The notes: generated by a model not told the origin, from the letters alone. Positions 34,047 through 43,579 are shown, counted from the first letter of the stretch. The stretch is 64,000 bases of DNA from Bacillota bacterium (GCA_030705955.1 JAUZPL010000011.1:20032-84031), one strand, 5' to 3'. Numbers and translations: made by a program.

Positions 34047-35411
34047 TTAATTTGCAAAATGTACTTTTAGAGATAGGTATTTGTCGTTTCTATATAATCC
34101 AAACGTTACAGTATCTCCAATCTTTACTTTGGTATATAAATATTTTCTCAAATCCAAGGAATTACTGATTTTTGTTCCGTTTAAAGAAACGATTACATCA
34201 TACTGCTGAATTCCTGCTTTTGCAGCGGTTGAATTTGGTTCAACATTTCCAATGATGACCCCTTTATCCACGTTTGCAGGTAGGTTTTGCCAATACATTT
34301 GTGGAACCTGATCTAAATCACCAAGGGCAACCCCTAAATATGGGCGAATAATTTTCCCATCTTTAATTAATTGATTTACGATTGGAATGAAATCATCACT
34401 CGGAATTGCAAATCCAAGTCCTTCCACTCCTGTCTCTGAAATTTTCAAACTATTAATTCCAACCACTTGTCCTGCTGAATTTATAAGAGCTCCACCACTA
34501 TTACCAGGGTTTATAGCTGCATCCGTTTGTATTACATTTGTTTGCCAATCTCCTGCAGAAGTAGAAACAGAAATAGGACGATTGATGGCACTGACGATTC
34601 CCTCTGTTACGGTTCTAGATAAATCTAGTCCAAGGGGATTCCCTATTGCATATACTGGATCACCTGGTCTTAAGGTAGATGAATCTCCAAATTCAGCGGT
34701 AGAGTTCACATATTTTGCATCTATTTTTAATACTGCAAGATCTGTAAGAGCATCACTTCCTACAATTTGTGCAGTTGTTTTTGCTCCATTATACAAGGAA
34801 ACCTCTAATTTCGATGCTCCTTCTACAACGTGATTATTCGTAACAATATAGGCGAAATTCTTATTTTTCTGGAATATTACACCGGATCCAGAACCACTTT
34901 CAACATTTTGTGATTGTGTTGATCCTGAAGAATTACCAAAAAAATTGGCATTTTGTTGCTGCTGATAGTTTACAATTCCTACAATTGCCTTTGAAACCTT
35001 TTCAACAGTATCTGCTATTGAGGTTGACCCAACAGAAGGTTGTGAAGATACCGTGTTTGCAACTGTGGCCTGAACAGGCTGAACAGCTTGAACCGATTGA
35101 TTATTTCCTGCATTCAGATTTTTTATGTAATCCGTATGTGGAAGAATTGTTAATGTTAAAACTGAACCAACTACACCTGCTGCTATGGTTGAAAATACAC
35201 CTTTCACATTCCACTGTTTAGAATTTTTAATCTTTTCTTGTCTTGTGGAAAAGTCCGGTATTTCCTCCTTGGTCAAAGGTGTTTCTGCAGGAGGGGCTTC
35301 CATTGAATTTGTTTCAGCAGTTTGTTCATTGGGCTCATTAATGTCCATAGATTTTGTAGTGTTAGTTTGATCACCCGATTCATCATATTCAAAATCCTTT
35401 ATAAAATCCAT
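34047..35411 (-). CDS. HtrA-family membrane-anchored serine protease with PDZ domain
   Basis: A 454-residue quality-control protease of the HtrA/HtrB/YyxA group. A charged cytosolic N-terminus (about 70 residues) precedes one membrane helix (VFSTIAAGVVGSVLTLTILP) and a Gln/Ser-rich linker. The triad is in YIVTNNHVVEGASK (His), ALTDLAVLKIDA (Asp) and AINPGNSGGALINSAG (Ser). One PDZ domain (VIIGNVEPNSTAAKAGIQQY) ends the protein. AAAGGAGAG precedes the ATG. It lies downstream of a two-component system, from which a terminator separates it. Confidence 0.93.
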   Translation of the reverse strand: MDFIKDFEYDESGDQTNTTKSMDINEPNEQTAETNSMEAPPAETPLTKEEIPDFSTRQEKIKNSKQWNVKGVFSTIAAGVVGSVLTLTILPHTDYIKNLNAGNNQSVQAVQPVQATVANTVSSQPSVGSTSIADTVEKVSKAIVGIVNYQQQQNANFFGNSSGSTQSQNVESGSGSGVIFQKNKNFAYIVTNNHVVEGASKLEVSLYNGAKTTAQIVGSDALTDLAVLKIDAKYVNSTAEFGDSSTLRPGDPVYAIGNPLGLDLSRTVTEGIVSAINRPISVSTSAGDWQTNVIQTDAAINPGNSGGALINSAGQVVGINSLKISETGVEGLGFAIPSDDFIPIVNQLIKDGKIIRPYLGVALGDLDQVPQMYWQNLPANVDKGVIIGNVEPNSTAAKAGIQQYDVIVSLNGTKISNSLDLRKYLYTKVKIGDTVTFGLYRNDKYLSLKVHFAN

Positions 35412-35513
35412 AAATGGTCTCTCCTTTGTTAATAAATTAGCTTATCTTTACTATATCTGGTAAATATGAAAAAATTATTAACAAACTTTAAAGGGATTGG
35501 AACAATTTATAAA

Positions 35514-35543
35514 AAATAATAAGGCTGTGGAAGCCACAGCCTT
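35514..35543 (-). terminator. Terminator of the two-component operon
   Basis: AAGGCTGTGG-CTT-CCACAGCCTT then ATTATTTTTT on the minus strand. Confidence 0.88.
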
Positions 35544-35554
35544 GATTTAAGTAA

Positions 35555-36976
35555 CTATTTAAAAAATAGAATAACAAATTTTGTTCCTTTTCCTTTTTCA
35601 CTATAAACATTAATTTCTCCATTATGGAGAAGAACAAGCTGTTTTACAATTGAAAGCCCCAGTCCAAATTCTCCATAGGGATTGCTTGTCCTTGAAATAT
35701 CTGCCTTATAAAAGCGGCGCCAAATATTTTTTACATCTTCAGGATCAATGCCAACACCAGTGTCCTCTATCTCAATGATAGTAGCATTTTCTTCACTTTT
35801 CCCCCGTAACCATATAGTACCATTTGTAGTAAACTGAATACTATTTTTTGTTATATTGATTAAAATTTGCATTAATCTGTCATAATCTGCATTAATGAAC
35901 ACATCTGGGTTTACATCAACCAAAATATTAGTATTCTTTTCTTCCGCTTGCATAGATAATTGTTCATGGATAAATTCCAAAATCTCAAGCAATTGAATAT
36001 CTTCTCGAAAAAGTTGAATCTGGTTTGATCGTATCTTGTCATAATCAAGGTTTTCGTTCACTAACCGAATCAACCTTTTTGCTTCTTGGCTAACCAAATT
36101 GATTCCTTTTTCTTTATCTTCTTCAGGAATCATATCATTTTTTAATCCTTCAATAACACCACTTATGGTTGTTAAAGGTGTTCGCATTTCATGAGAAACG
36201 TCCGCCATAAACTGTCTTCTTCTATTCTCAAGACTTTCAATTTCCTCCATTGACTTATTTATTTTATCAACCATGTGGTTAAAATCATTAGCTAACTCCC
36301 CAATTTCATCAAAAGTTGAAGATGGAACATTGATGGTATAATTTCCAGCTGAAACAAGTGATGTAGCTTCTCTGAGTTTTTTAATCCTATTAACATGAAT
36401 CCTCGACAGAATCCAGCTAAGGAGAAACGAAACACCTAGACCAATCAATATGGTAAACAATAAATACCGGTTAATTTGACTGATCATTTCGCTAGTTCCA
36501 CTTATTGGGGATGTAAGAAGAATTCCACCGCAAAATTGTCCACCAGAGATATATGGCAATACTACAAAGGATACGCCTTCCTGCCCAAACCTTTTATAAT
36601 CTTGGTTTACGACAACCGTATTTCCTTCCGTTACCTTTTTCCACTCAGGGTCGGAAAATTTAATGGTTGGATTTTTTTTTGGTCCAAACCTTATATATGA
36701 ATTTTCATCAAATATACTTAAGCTAATATTTCTTTCAGATAATACCGTACTATATTGATTAGCAATTTGCCCAAGATTAGAAGGGTTATTATCAATATTT
36801 TTCAAAATTGCTTTTCCGTACGTGATTAGCTCCTTCTCCTTGTTTTCATAAACCAAATTTTCCACATAGTGTGCAAATAGCATACTTAATACTAAAAAGG
36901 CAACTAAGATAATACTAATGTGACTGAGAAACTGTTGATATATATATCTAAATTTCATCTGTCTTAACGGTTTCAT
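35555..36976 (-). CDS. Sensor histidine kinase (two membrane helices, HAMP, HisKA, HATPase)
   Basis: A 473-residue kinase. Two helices (ISIILVAFLVLSMLFAHYV and LLFTILIGLGVSFLLSWILS) flank a sensor region of about 130 residues. HAMP follows (TFDEIGELANDFNHMVDKIN), then the phospho-His in FMADVSHEMRTPLTTISG, the N box ILINITKNSIQFT and G boxes DTGVGIDPEDV and GEFGLGLSIVKQL. The start overlaps the response-regulator gene. The signal is unknown; the HtrA neighbour suggests envelope stress. Confidence 0.92.
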   Translation of the reverse strand: MKPLRQMKFRYIYQQFLSHISIILVAFLVLSMLFAHYVENLVYENKEKELITYGKAILKNIDNNPSNLGQIANQYSTVLSERNISLSIFDENSYIRFGPKKNPTIKFSDPEWKKVTEGNTVVVNQDYKRFGQEGVSFVVLPYISGGQFCGGILLTSPISGTSEMISQINRYLLFTILIGLGVSFLLSWILSRIHVNRIKKLREATSLVSAGNYTINVPSSTFDEIGELANDFNHMVDKINKSMEEIESLENRRRQFMADVSHEMRTPLTTISGVIEGLKNDMIPEEDKEKGINLVSQEAKRLIRLVNENLDYDKIRSNQIQLFREDIQLLEILEFIHEQLSMQAEEKNTNILVDVNPDVFINADYDRLMQILINITKNSIQFTTNGTIWLRGKSEENATIIEIEDTGVGIDPEDVKNIWRRFYKADISRTSNPYGEFGLGLSIVKQLVLLHNGEINVYSEKGKGTKFVILFFK

Positions 36977-37655
36977 CGAACTTATACCCTACCCCCCAAA
37001 CGGTATGGAAGAATGGCTGATTTGTGGTTTCAATCTTTTTCCTTAGACGCTTTATATGAACGTCCACTGTTCGCTCATCACCATAAAATTGGTATCCCCA
37101 AACTCTTTCAAGAAGCTGTTCTCTTGAAAAAACTTGTCTCGGGTGTTGTACGAAATAATATAATAAATCAAATTCTTTAGGTGTTAAATTTGTAATAAGG
37201 GTTCCATCAATAAAAACCTCTCTCGTATTTTTATTGATTTTTATATGTTCGGATTCCAATACCCCGTTATCAGTAACGCCTGAGGATAAATTGCTTTGGT
37301 ACCTGCGAGTTACTGCTTTAATTCTAGCCATTAATGCTAAAGGTGAAAACGGCTTTGTAACATAGTCGTCCGCTCCCATTTCAAGCCCCAAAACTTGGTC
37401 TGATTCACTATCCTTTGCCGTTAACATGATAATCGGAACAGTATTTTTTTCCTCACGAATTTTACGGCATAATGTGACTCCATCCATACCTGGAAGCATC
37501 CAGTCAACAATTAAGGCGTCCCATGACTTATTTTTAAAACGATTATAGCCTTCTAAACCATCATTGATGAATTCTCCTTCTATCCCTTCCTTTGCAAAGA
37601 ACATCTCAATCATGGAACAAACGCTTTTATTATCTTCAATTACTAATATATTCAA
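36948..37655 (-). CDS. OmpR-family response regulator
   Basis: A 235-residue regulator: receiver domain with acidic pocket and phospho-Asp in DALIVDWMLPGMDGV, Thr in IIMLTAKDSE and Lys in DDYVTKPFSP; winged helix with LTPKEFDLLYYFVQHPRQVF and DERTVDVHIKRLRKKIE. Start is TTG 37655. It shares an operon with the overlapping kinase gene. Confidence 0.94.
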   Translation of the reverse strand: MNILVIEDNKSVCSMIEMFFAKEGIEGEFINDGLEGYNRFKNKSWDALIVDWMLPGMDGVTLCRKIREEKNTVPIIMLTAKDSESDQVLGLEMGADDYVTKPFSPLALMARIKAVTRRYQSNLSSGVTDNGVLESEHIKINKNTREVFIDGTLITNLTPKEFDLLYYFVQHPRQVFSREQLLERVWGYQFYGDERTVDVHIKRLRKKIETTNQPFFHTVWGVGYKFDETVKTDEI

Positions 37656-37814
37656 GATCTTTCATCTCCCAGCATTTTACCTGTTCTTTTTATTCAGTTT
37701 ATACCCTTTTTATCGTATTTCAATAATCTGATGAAATCTTCATGAGTAATTAATAGTTTGTTCATAGTTTTTTAAAAATCAGCCCTAAAACAACAGTTGT
37801 ATATGGACCTGCTG

Positions 37815-38009
37815 TTATATTCTTCTATTCATTTTTTTTTGTTTTTTCATGACCTCGTATGATTTTTCTATAATATCTGTTAAAACATCACCTTTATAAA
37901 TTCTTCCAAGTTTTACATTTTCTTGATAATATTCAACGATTTCATCAAGCTTTTGATATGTTTCCTTACTTATTCTTACATTTAATTGCACTCTTTCACA
38001 TTCCGACAC
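37815..38009 (-). CDS. Small ribbon-helix-helix-type protein
   Basis: A 64-residue protein: VQLNVRISKETYQKLDEIVE followed by a second helix (GDVLTDIIEKSYEVMKKQKK). The VRIS beta strand and KETYQKLDE helix fit the CopG/Arc DNA-binding fold. An AGGAGGAAC-type site lies before the ATG. It could be a DNA-binding repressor; no antitoxin partner is seen beside it. Confidence 0.65.
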   Translation of the reverse strand: MSECERVQLNVRISKETYQKLDEIVEYYQENVKLGRIYKGDVLTDIIEKSYEVMKKQKKMNRRI

Positions 38010-38246
38010 AGCTAGTTCCTCCTATCAAATATCTATCTATTTGCTATCATTTTGATATACAAATAATAGTAGCATATATTAAATTGCTGCGCATCATATC
38101 TGCACATCAAAAGTAAAATGACTATTTACTGCCCTTTGTTTTTTGCAAATTTAATTAATAAATCAGGAAAATATATTACTAAATTAGATTAGTCTTACAT
38201 GAAATGCCTTCAATCAACCCATATTAAAATGAGGAGGCATACCAGA

Positions 38247-39122
38247 ATGAATGTTTCTTGGATTTTCTCGTTCTTCTTATTGATTCAAAATACATATGGA
38301 ACGGATAGTTTAATGATTACAGCGAATGGTCAACCAGTCACAACTGTTAACCGTTCTGATTATTCCATGGCACACATTGGTTTGCCAATCATTGATCCAG
38401 AAAAATATAATCTTTTACTTGAAAAACTTGATCGATTGGTTTATAAAGAACCAAGGGATGCTTACATTGATAAAAAAGGAAACATATTGCCTGAGAAGGT
38501 GGGTTATCAGCTTTATAAAAAAGCTTTTTTAGAAAAGTTTTATTCCTATTTTTTCAATAATGGTCCATCCTATTTAGAGATTCCCCTTTTGGCCGTATAT
38601 CCTAGAGTGGATAGTGAGGTATTAGCAGATATAAGTAGTAAAAGAATTGGCAGATATATAACTAGCTTTAATGCTCAGAACAAAACGAGAAGCAATAATA
38701 TTAGGCTTGCTGTAGAAGCAATAAATAATTCTGTTATCTTTCCTGGAGAGTCTTTTTCATTTAATCAAGTGGTTGGAAAAAGAACTGAGAAAAAAGGATA
38801 TTTACGCGCTCCGGTTATCATTAGAGGGGAACTATCCCAGGATATTGGAGGTGGAATATGCCAAGTATCGTCCACACTGTTTAATGCAGTAGACAATGCG
38901 GGATTACAGATTATCCAAAGGTTCTCGCATAGTCGTGAGGTCCCCTATATTCCAAAGGGACGTGATGCAACTGTAAGCTGGTATGGGCCTGATTTTGTAT
39001 TTAAAAATAAATATAATCAACCAATTTTAATCCAAGCTAAAACACTCGGTAATAAACTAATTATTAAAATTTTTTCTTCAGATGTCATTGAATATAAGCC
39101 AAAGGTAATTCCAAATCCGTAA
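38247..39122 (+). CDS. VanW-family exported protein
   Basis: About 291 residues. I start it at ATG 38247, nine bases after GAGGAGG, which exposes a signal peptide (NVSWIFSFFLLIQNTYG). The VanW domain is clear: NIRLAVEAINNSVIFPGESF, SFNQVVGKRTEKKGYLRAP, DIGGGICQVSSTLFNAVDNA and GRDATVSWYGPDFVFKN. VanW proteins are found with cell-wall genes in Gram-positives, but the biochemical role is unknown. Confidence 0.88.
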   Translation: MNVSWIFSFFLLIQNTYGTDSLMITANGQPVTTVNRSDYSMAHIGLPIIDPEKYNLLLEKLDRLVYKEPRDAYIDKKGNILPEKVGYQLYKKAFLEKFYSYFFNNGPSYLEIPLLAVYPRVDSEVLADISSKRIGRYITSFNAQNKTRSNNIRLAVEAINNSVIFPGESFSFNQVVGKRTEKKGYLRAPVIIRGELSQDIGGGICQVSSTLFNAVDNAGLQIIQRFSHSREVPYIPKGRDATVSWYGPDFVFKNKYNQPILIQAKTLGNKLIIKIFSSDVIEYKPKVIPNP

Positions 39123-39127
39123 ACAAT

Positions 39128-39155
39128 AAAAATCCGCCATAGTAGGCGGATTTTT
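39128..39155. terminator. Bidirectional terminator
   Basis: AAAAATCCGCC-ATAGTA-GGCGGATTTTT between the convergent VanW gene and the small membrane-protein gene. Confidence 0.9.
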
Positions 39156-39157
39156 CA

Positions 39158-39487
39158 TTACTTCTTTGTTTGTGTAGCTTGATTAATCAGTTCTTCAGAA
39201 AACTCAGTTAAAGCAGCATCATTCATTGTTGAAATATTTTTATTAATAGTAAGGTTTTTAAACATGTTTTGGAAAGGAGTTCTGTTAGATTCTGTTCGTG
39301 TCGCATGCGATTGGGGTTGCTGTTGGTTAGGTATCATTTTTTTACCTCTCGTCATGCCCCATACAGCTGCACTTGCTCCTAGACTTAACAGAGACGCCCA
39401 CAAAAAACCTTTATTGCTCTTTTTTCTGGTAAACATTTTCATAAATGGCTGCTTTTTTGCTAAATTCATCATTCTCAACATATTCAT
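39158..39487 (-). CDS. Hypothetical small membrane protein
   Basis: A 109-residue basic protein with one membrane helix (GFLWASLLSLGASAAVWGMT) after a Met- and Lys-rich N-terminus, and a polar Gln/Thr/Asn-rich tail. AGGGAGTG precedes the ATG. Family not recognised. Confidence 0.6.
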   Translation of the reverse strand: MNMLRMMNLAKKQPFMKMFTRKKSNKGFLWASLLSLGASAAVWGMTRGKKMIPNQQQPQSHATRTESNRTPFQNMFKNLTINKNISTMNDAALTEFSEELINQATQTKK

Positions 39488-39538
39488 TTTATTGCACTCC
39501 CTTTTAAACCGGAATGAAGGGTTAATTCACCCTACACT

Positions 39539-40153
39539 TTAATTTTTTACTTTTTGAATCGGTTTATAAGTGGTAAACAATTCATTGTTTTTAAATTGAG
39601 TTTCCTTAAGATAGGTTTGATAAAGTTTTTCTTTTGACATCACTAAGTAGGTAATGTTATGTTTTCGAATACTTTTTATAGATGAAACTGAAAGAAAGGA
39701 AATGGGTAATTGGCCCATTTTTTTTATCCATCTATAAAAACGATTTGAGGGAAAAAAACATTCAAAGCCTAGATGTTTGACACCTTTATTAACCATTGTA
39801 ATTCCAATAATCCCTTTTATACAATTTTCCTTTTGATGCGCTTTCAAATATTTTGCCAATGCAGGCATGGAATATAAAACTACCTTATAAAGAAGTCTTG
39901 CCCTTTGGATATCATTTTTAACCTTTAAAAGATCGAATAAAAGCCGAACATTATGAAGGTGGATTTTTAGCAGAAGATCATGTTTATTTATTCTTACTCC
40001 ATCAGAAAGAATCATTTCTTTTCCTTTATATTCGGTAACCCTTACACGAAAAACAGATTGGCTGGTTTTCATTGGCTGTATATAATGTAGTCTTGAACAA
40101 AAATAAAAAAAGGGATCAAATAATTTCCATATCCATAATATTTTCACACGCAT
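39539..40153 (-). CDS. ykoP: YkoP-like protein
   Basis: A 204-residue basic protein without membrane helices except possibly the N-terminus. FRVRVTEYKGKEMILSDGVR, INKHDLLLKIHLHNVRLLFD and GIIGITMVNKGVKHLGFECF agree with what I remember of B. subtilis YkoP. In B. subtilis ykoP is next to ykoQ, and the same pairing is present here. Function unknown. Confidence 0.7.
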   Translation of the reverse strand: MRVKILWIWKLFDPFFYFCSRLHYIQPMKTSQSVFRVRVTEYKGKEMILSDGVRINKHDLLLKIHLHNVRLLFDLLKVKNDIQRARLLYKVVLYSMPALAKYLKAHQKENCIKGIIGITMVNKGVKHLGFECFFPSNRFYRWIKKMGQLPISFLSVSSIKSIRKHNITYLVMSKEKLYQTYLKETQFKNNELFTTYKPIQKVKN

Positions 40154-40198
40154 TATGTTACCCTCCCTTCACTCCTTGTTTAGAATACTTTATTACCA

Positions 40199-40224
40199 TA
40201 AAAAGCCAGGAAACCCTGGCTTTT
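40199..40224. terminator. Hairpin terminator between ykoQ and ykoP
   Basis: AAAAGCCAGG-AAAC-CCTGGCTTTT. It ends at the stop of the phosphoesterase gene. Confidence 0.8.
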
Positions 40225-41029
40225 AAGAAATATGATGAAAGGTAATCTCTGGGCGGCTTCCTATACGAAGATTTACTCCAGTTTGGCCAAGCCCCTCGCT
40301 AATGTAAAAGGGTTTTCCATCGTGGTAGTGTAGGCCTTTTATAATGTTCATCCGAATCAGTTTGCCCATTTTAAATAAATGATATGGTTTTGGCCAATGA
40401 ATTTGACCGCCATGAAAGTGACCTGATAAAAGGTAATCATAACTATACTCCTTCATTTCTAAAACAACGTTTGGATCATGTGTTAAAACTAAATTGTACC
40501 CAACAGGTAATTGATGATAAGACTTTTGAATATTACTTCTTTTCGAATGATAATCGTCAATTCCAATTATATTCAACGGCATCCCATTGTATTGAATACT
40601 TTGATATTCGTTTTGTAAAGTTATACAGCCATATTCCTCAAGAGTTTGCTTTAATAAATGAAATGATTTTTCTTTTAAAAAATAATCATGGTTTCCAAAT
40701 ACTGCGTATATTCCAAGCCTTGGTTTTAATTCATTAAGCTTCTTTAAATAAGGTACCAATTTAGGTATACTTTTCTTTTTATCTAAAAAATCACCGGTGA
40801 GGGCAATTATATCAACAGGTTGATGGGATACAGTATTGAATAACTCTTCTGGAGAAATTGAAATATTTTCTAAATGTATATCTGAAAGATGAAGGATTGA
40901 AAGAGAGCCTTTTTCTTTAGACGCAGAAATTTTAATACTATTGATTACTACCTTTTTTGTATTGAGGTATGCTTTACAAATGATTAACAGTAATGGGATA
41001 CATATGATTAATCCAATTAAAATAAGCAA
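40223..41029 (-). CDS. ykoQ: Membrane-anchored metallophosphoesterase (YkoQ-like)
   Basis: A calcineurin-like phosphoesterase behind one N-terminal membrane helix (LILIGLIICIPLLLIICKAY). Metal-binding motifs: LHLSDIHLE (D-x-H), ALTGDFLD (GD), VFGNHDYF (GNHD), LTHDPNV and LSGHFHGGQIHWP. I choose TTG 41029, since GGGAGGAG lies seven bases before it; the ATG at 41077 has no ribosome site. Substrate unknown; phosphatidyl or diphosphate lipids are possible, like UDP-diacylglucosamine hydrolases of the fold. Confidence 0.85.
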   Translation of the reverse strand: MLILIGLIICIPLLLIICKAYLNTKKVVINSIKISASKEKGSLSILHLSDIHLENISISPEELFNTVSHQPVDIIALTGDFLDKKKSIPKLVPYLKKLNELKPRLGIYAVFGNHDYFLKEKSFHLLKQTLEEYGCITLQNEYQSIQYNGMPLNIIGIDDYHSKRSNIQKSYHQLPVGYNLVLTHDPNVVLEMKEYSYDYLLSGHFHGGQIHWPKPYHLFKMGKLIRMNIIKGLHYHDGKPFYISEGLGQTGVNLRIGSRPEITFHHIS

Positions 41030-41138
41030 TTTATCTCCTCCCACTACACAGTATAGTGGGGATGAGAGGTTGTTCATAGTGGGATTTTAATGGAAATTAT
41101 TTAAAAAGCATTTATTTACATAATATTATTAAAGTAAA

Positions 41139-41633
41139 TCAAAACTTCTTTACTTTAATAGGACTAACCATTAATCCTGCTAATATAATGGTAATGAATG
41201 GATTGCTATAAAGGAAAAAACCCATTCCAGCCATTATCAATCCCGCAAGTGTTATGGGGATTCCCATAAAATAACCTACCGTAGGCTTGACACTAAATCT
41301 TGCTAATCGAAGAGCTCCCATTGTAGGATAAATCATAAAGGCTAATGAAGTAATAAATGATGGTTCAGATAAAGAATGGAAGATTAGTGCAGGTGCAACT
41401 CCAAAACTTACCACGTCTGAAAGCGAATCCAATTCAACTCCAAATTCACTATTTACCTTCAATTTTCTAGCAATTCTTCCATCAAATAAATCAAGAAATG
41501 CAGATAAAAAAATAAATATAGCAGACATTCTTAAATATCCACTCATATTGAATGTAATAGAAAAAAGGCCGCATAACAGGTTCCCAATTGTAAACCAGTT
41601 AGGAACTGTTTTTTTCACGACTTGAATTGACAA
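41139..41633 (-). CDS. pssA: CDP-diacylglycerol--serine O-phosphatidyltransferase
   Basis: Makes phosphatidylserine in the membrane. The CDP-alcohol phosphotransferase motif is complete: FDGRIARKLKVNSEFGVELD, SLSD (D-G-x2-A-R-x8-G-x3-D-x3-D). Five or six membrane helices, 164 residues, with TVPNWFTIGNLLCGLFSI at the start as in PssA. TTG start after GGGGGATT. No psd gene is adjacent. Confidence 0.9.
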   Translation of the reverse strand: MSIQVVKKTVPNWFTIGNLLCGLFSITFNMSGYLRMSAIFIFLSAFLDLFDGRIARKLKVNSEFGVELDSLSDVVSFGVAPALIFHSLSEPSFITSLAFMIYPTMGALRLARFSVKPTVGYFMGIPITLAGLIMAGMGFFLYSNPFITIILAGLMVSPIKVKKF

Positions 41634-41723
41634 GGTAAATCCCCCTTTTTACAAGTCTTTATCCTTATTTTTTCTATACATCCCAACTTTATCCCCTATA
41701 TTAACTTCCAATATTTTATCCTT

Positions 41724-42377
41724 CTACTCTTTTTCTAAATCGAAATCAATATCTCCATAACCAAGACGGTGCAGGTTCTCTGCTATTCTTTCATAGCCAA
41801 TATCATTCGGATATAAACGGCCAATTGATAAGTATTCCTCTTCATATCCCCTAAAAACTTTATTTATATCCACAATAGCAATCTGCGGAATTTTCGAAAA
41901 AATATTTAAAGCTTTATTATACTTTTGAATCCATTTTTCTGCTAAGGAGTTATTTGGATAAGGATTATAAAGGTTAATAATTCTAATAATATATGGGTTA
42001 AGATTTTTTGATTTTATTTTATTGATTTTTAACATTATTCTATTGAAATTTTCCAATGAGTTTTTTAAATCTTGAATAAATATTTCTTCATTTTCAGCTG
42101 ATTCAATTTTTCTAACAGCTTGGATGAGATCATTTTCTCCAGCTGTAATAGTAATAATGTTTGCTTCCGCTATTGCTTCCTTTACAAACTCTTCATTCAT
42201 TTCATCCAAGATATCTTTAGTTAAAAGGCCAGGTCGTGCAAAAACATGAACCATCATTTGATCTTCTAACTCCAATTCAGCCATTCTTCTATATCTTTGT
42301 ACAAAACCAGTAGAAAAAAATGACGAACCAACACCCACTGAAAGAGAATCGCCTAGAGCAACATAGGTAAAACTCAT
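41724..42377 (-). CDS. SGNH/GDSL-type hydrolase with Tyr at the expected catalytic His
   Basis: A 217-residue esterase/lipase fold. Block I is VALGDSLSVGVGS (Ser), block III TITAGENDLIQA (Asn) and block V should be DxxHPN but reads GRLYPNDIGYERIAENLHRL: the His is Tyr, encoded TAT where CAT is expected. ATG 42377 has GGGAGGTGG upstream. The general plan recalls B. subtilis YcsK/LipC-type spore lipases, from memory. Activity is doubtful unless another residue replaces the His. Confidence 0.82.
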   Translation of the reverse strand: MSFTYVALGDSLSVGVGSSFFSTGFVQRYRRMAELELEDQMMVHVFARPGLLTKDILDEMNEEFVKEAIAEANIITITAGENDLIQAVRKIESAENEEIFIQDLKNSLENFNRIMLKINKIKSKNLNPYIIRIINLYNPYPNNSLAEKWIQKYNKALNIFSKIPQIAIVDINKVFRGYEEEYLSIGRLYPNDIGYERIAENLHRLGYGDIDFDLEKE

Positions 42378-42542
42378 TAGGTCCACCTCCCAAAATCTAT
42401 ACAATATAGATATTCCTTTATGGGCGAATATGCTAATATCGGTCAAGCCAAATAAAAAACTTTTTCCTTCCATTTAGAATTATATTGAACCACTACCCTC
42501 TCAATAACATAGAATGCATTAAAAATGATTAGGTGGTGGCCT

Positions 42543-43256
42543 ATGGAAAACTATACTTATCTTGATCTTCTTGCAGAATTTGGTGTTGGCGGTGCACACC
42601 CAGGTGGATTTCAATTAACAAAAGAGATGTTAGATAGTGAAAAAATTAATAGTCAGACGATTATACTTGATGCAGGGTGTGGTACTGGACAAACTTCAGC
42701 ATATTTGTATAATCAATATCACGCAAATGTGTATGGCCTCGAACTAAATCCAATTATGGTTCAAAAAGCCAAAACAAGATTTGAACAACAACATTTACCA
42801 ATCCATTTAAATCAAGGTTCAATTGAGGAAATTCCTTTTGAAGATAATTGCTTTGATTTTATATTATCCGAATCCGTCCTTGCTTTTGTTAATAAAGAAA
42901 AGGCACTTCGTGAATTTAACAGAGTCTTGAAAAAGGGTGGGCGTCTTATCGCTAATGAAATGACACTAAATTATTTTCTTACTAATGAAGCTCAACAAGA
43001 GATAAAAAAATTTTATGATTTGGATTTCCTATTACTCGAAAGTGACTGGAAGGATTTATTAAATAAAACAGGTTTTAATGATATTAAAATTAGTGGCGGG
43101 GACCAATCCATGCAAGGTGGGAATACAGCACCTGAATTTCATTTTTCTAAAGATGTAGGCTTTGAACTTTTTGATATTTTAAATCAACATGGTCAAATTA
43201 TTATTAAATATCAAGATTCCCTGAGTTACCGAGTAATAACCTGTACAAAGAAATAA
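42543..43256 (+). CDS. Class I SAM-dependent methyltransferase
   Basis: A 237-residue methyltransferase: motif I ILDAGCGTGQTSAYL, motif II GSIEEIPFEDNCFDFILSES, post-motif RVLKKGGRLIANE. ATG 42543 follows AGGTGGTGG. The C-terminal third is divergent, so the substrate is open. It lies upstream of csgA in the same direction, 65 bases apart. Confidence 0.88.
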   Translation: MENYTYLDLLAEFGVGGAHPGGFQLTKEMLDSEKINSQTIILDAGCGTGQTSAYLYNQYHANVYGLELNPIMVQKAKTRFEQQHLPIHLNQGSIEEIPFEDNCFDFILSESVLAFVNKEKALREFNRVLKKGGRLIANEMTLNYFLTNEAQQEIKKFYDLDFLLLESDWKDLLNKTGFNDIKISGGDQSMQGGNTAPEFHFSKDVGFELFDILNQHGQIIIKYQDSLSYRVITCTKK

Positions 43257-43321
43257 TGTATATTATCCATTTCTAAACGAAAAATAACCTTGTTTATATA
43301 CAAACAACGGTGGTGTGAAAA

Positions 43322-43573
43322 ATGGATCAAACACTCGGGTATTTAAGAGAAATTTTATCTAATTACACAGATGAACACTCAGAAGGAAGGCATTTATATC
43401 GAAAGTTAGTGAAGGGACACTTCTCAACAGAAGGTGCCTTCGTTCAAGAATTAAGCAGTGGAGAAATAGCCTTTCTAAACAAAATTCTTCCAAATGAAAT
43501 AAAATATGCTAAAGAAGAACAAGATGAAAAAAGAGCAAAAGAGCTAAATGAAGTATTTGAATTATTGTTCTAA
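43322..43573 (+). CDS. csgA: Sporulation protein CsgA
   Basis: An 83-residue protein matching B. subtilis CsgA: MDQTLGYLREILSN, GEIAFLNKILPNEIKYAKEE and DEKRAKELNEVFELLF. In B. subtilis it is a sigma-G-dependent forespore protein of unknown role. GGTGGTG site before the ATG. A TGTATA about 65 bases upstream could be a sigma-G -35 element, but the -10 is unconvincing. Confidence 0.85.
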   Translation: MDQTLGYLREILSNYTDEHSEGRHLYRKLVKGHFSTEGAFVQELSSGEIAFLNKILPNEIKYAKEEQDEKRAKELNEVFELLF

Positions 43574-43579
43574 AACGTA

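Noticed and set aside
37815..38009. Antitoxin of a toxin-antitoxin pair
   Set aside because: The ribbon-helix-helix protein has no small toxin-like gene on either side; neighbours are a response regulator and a VanW protein.
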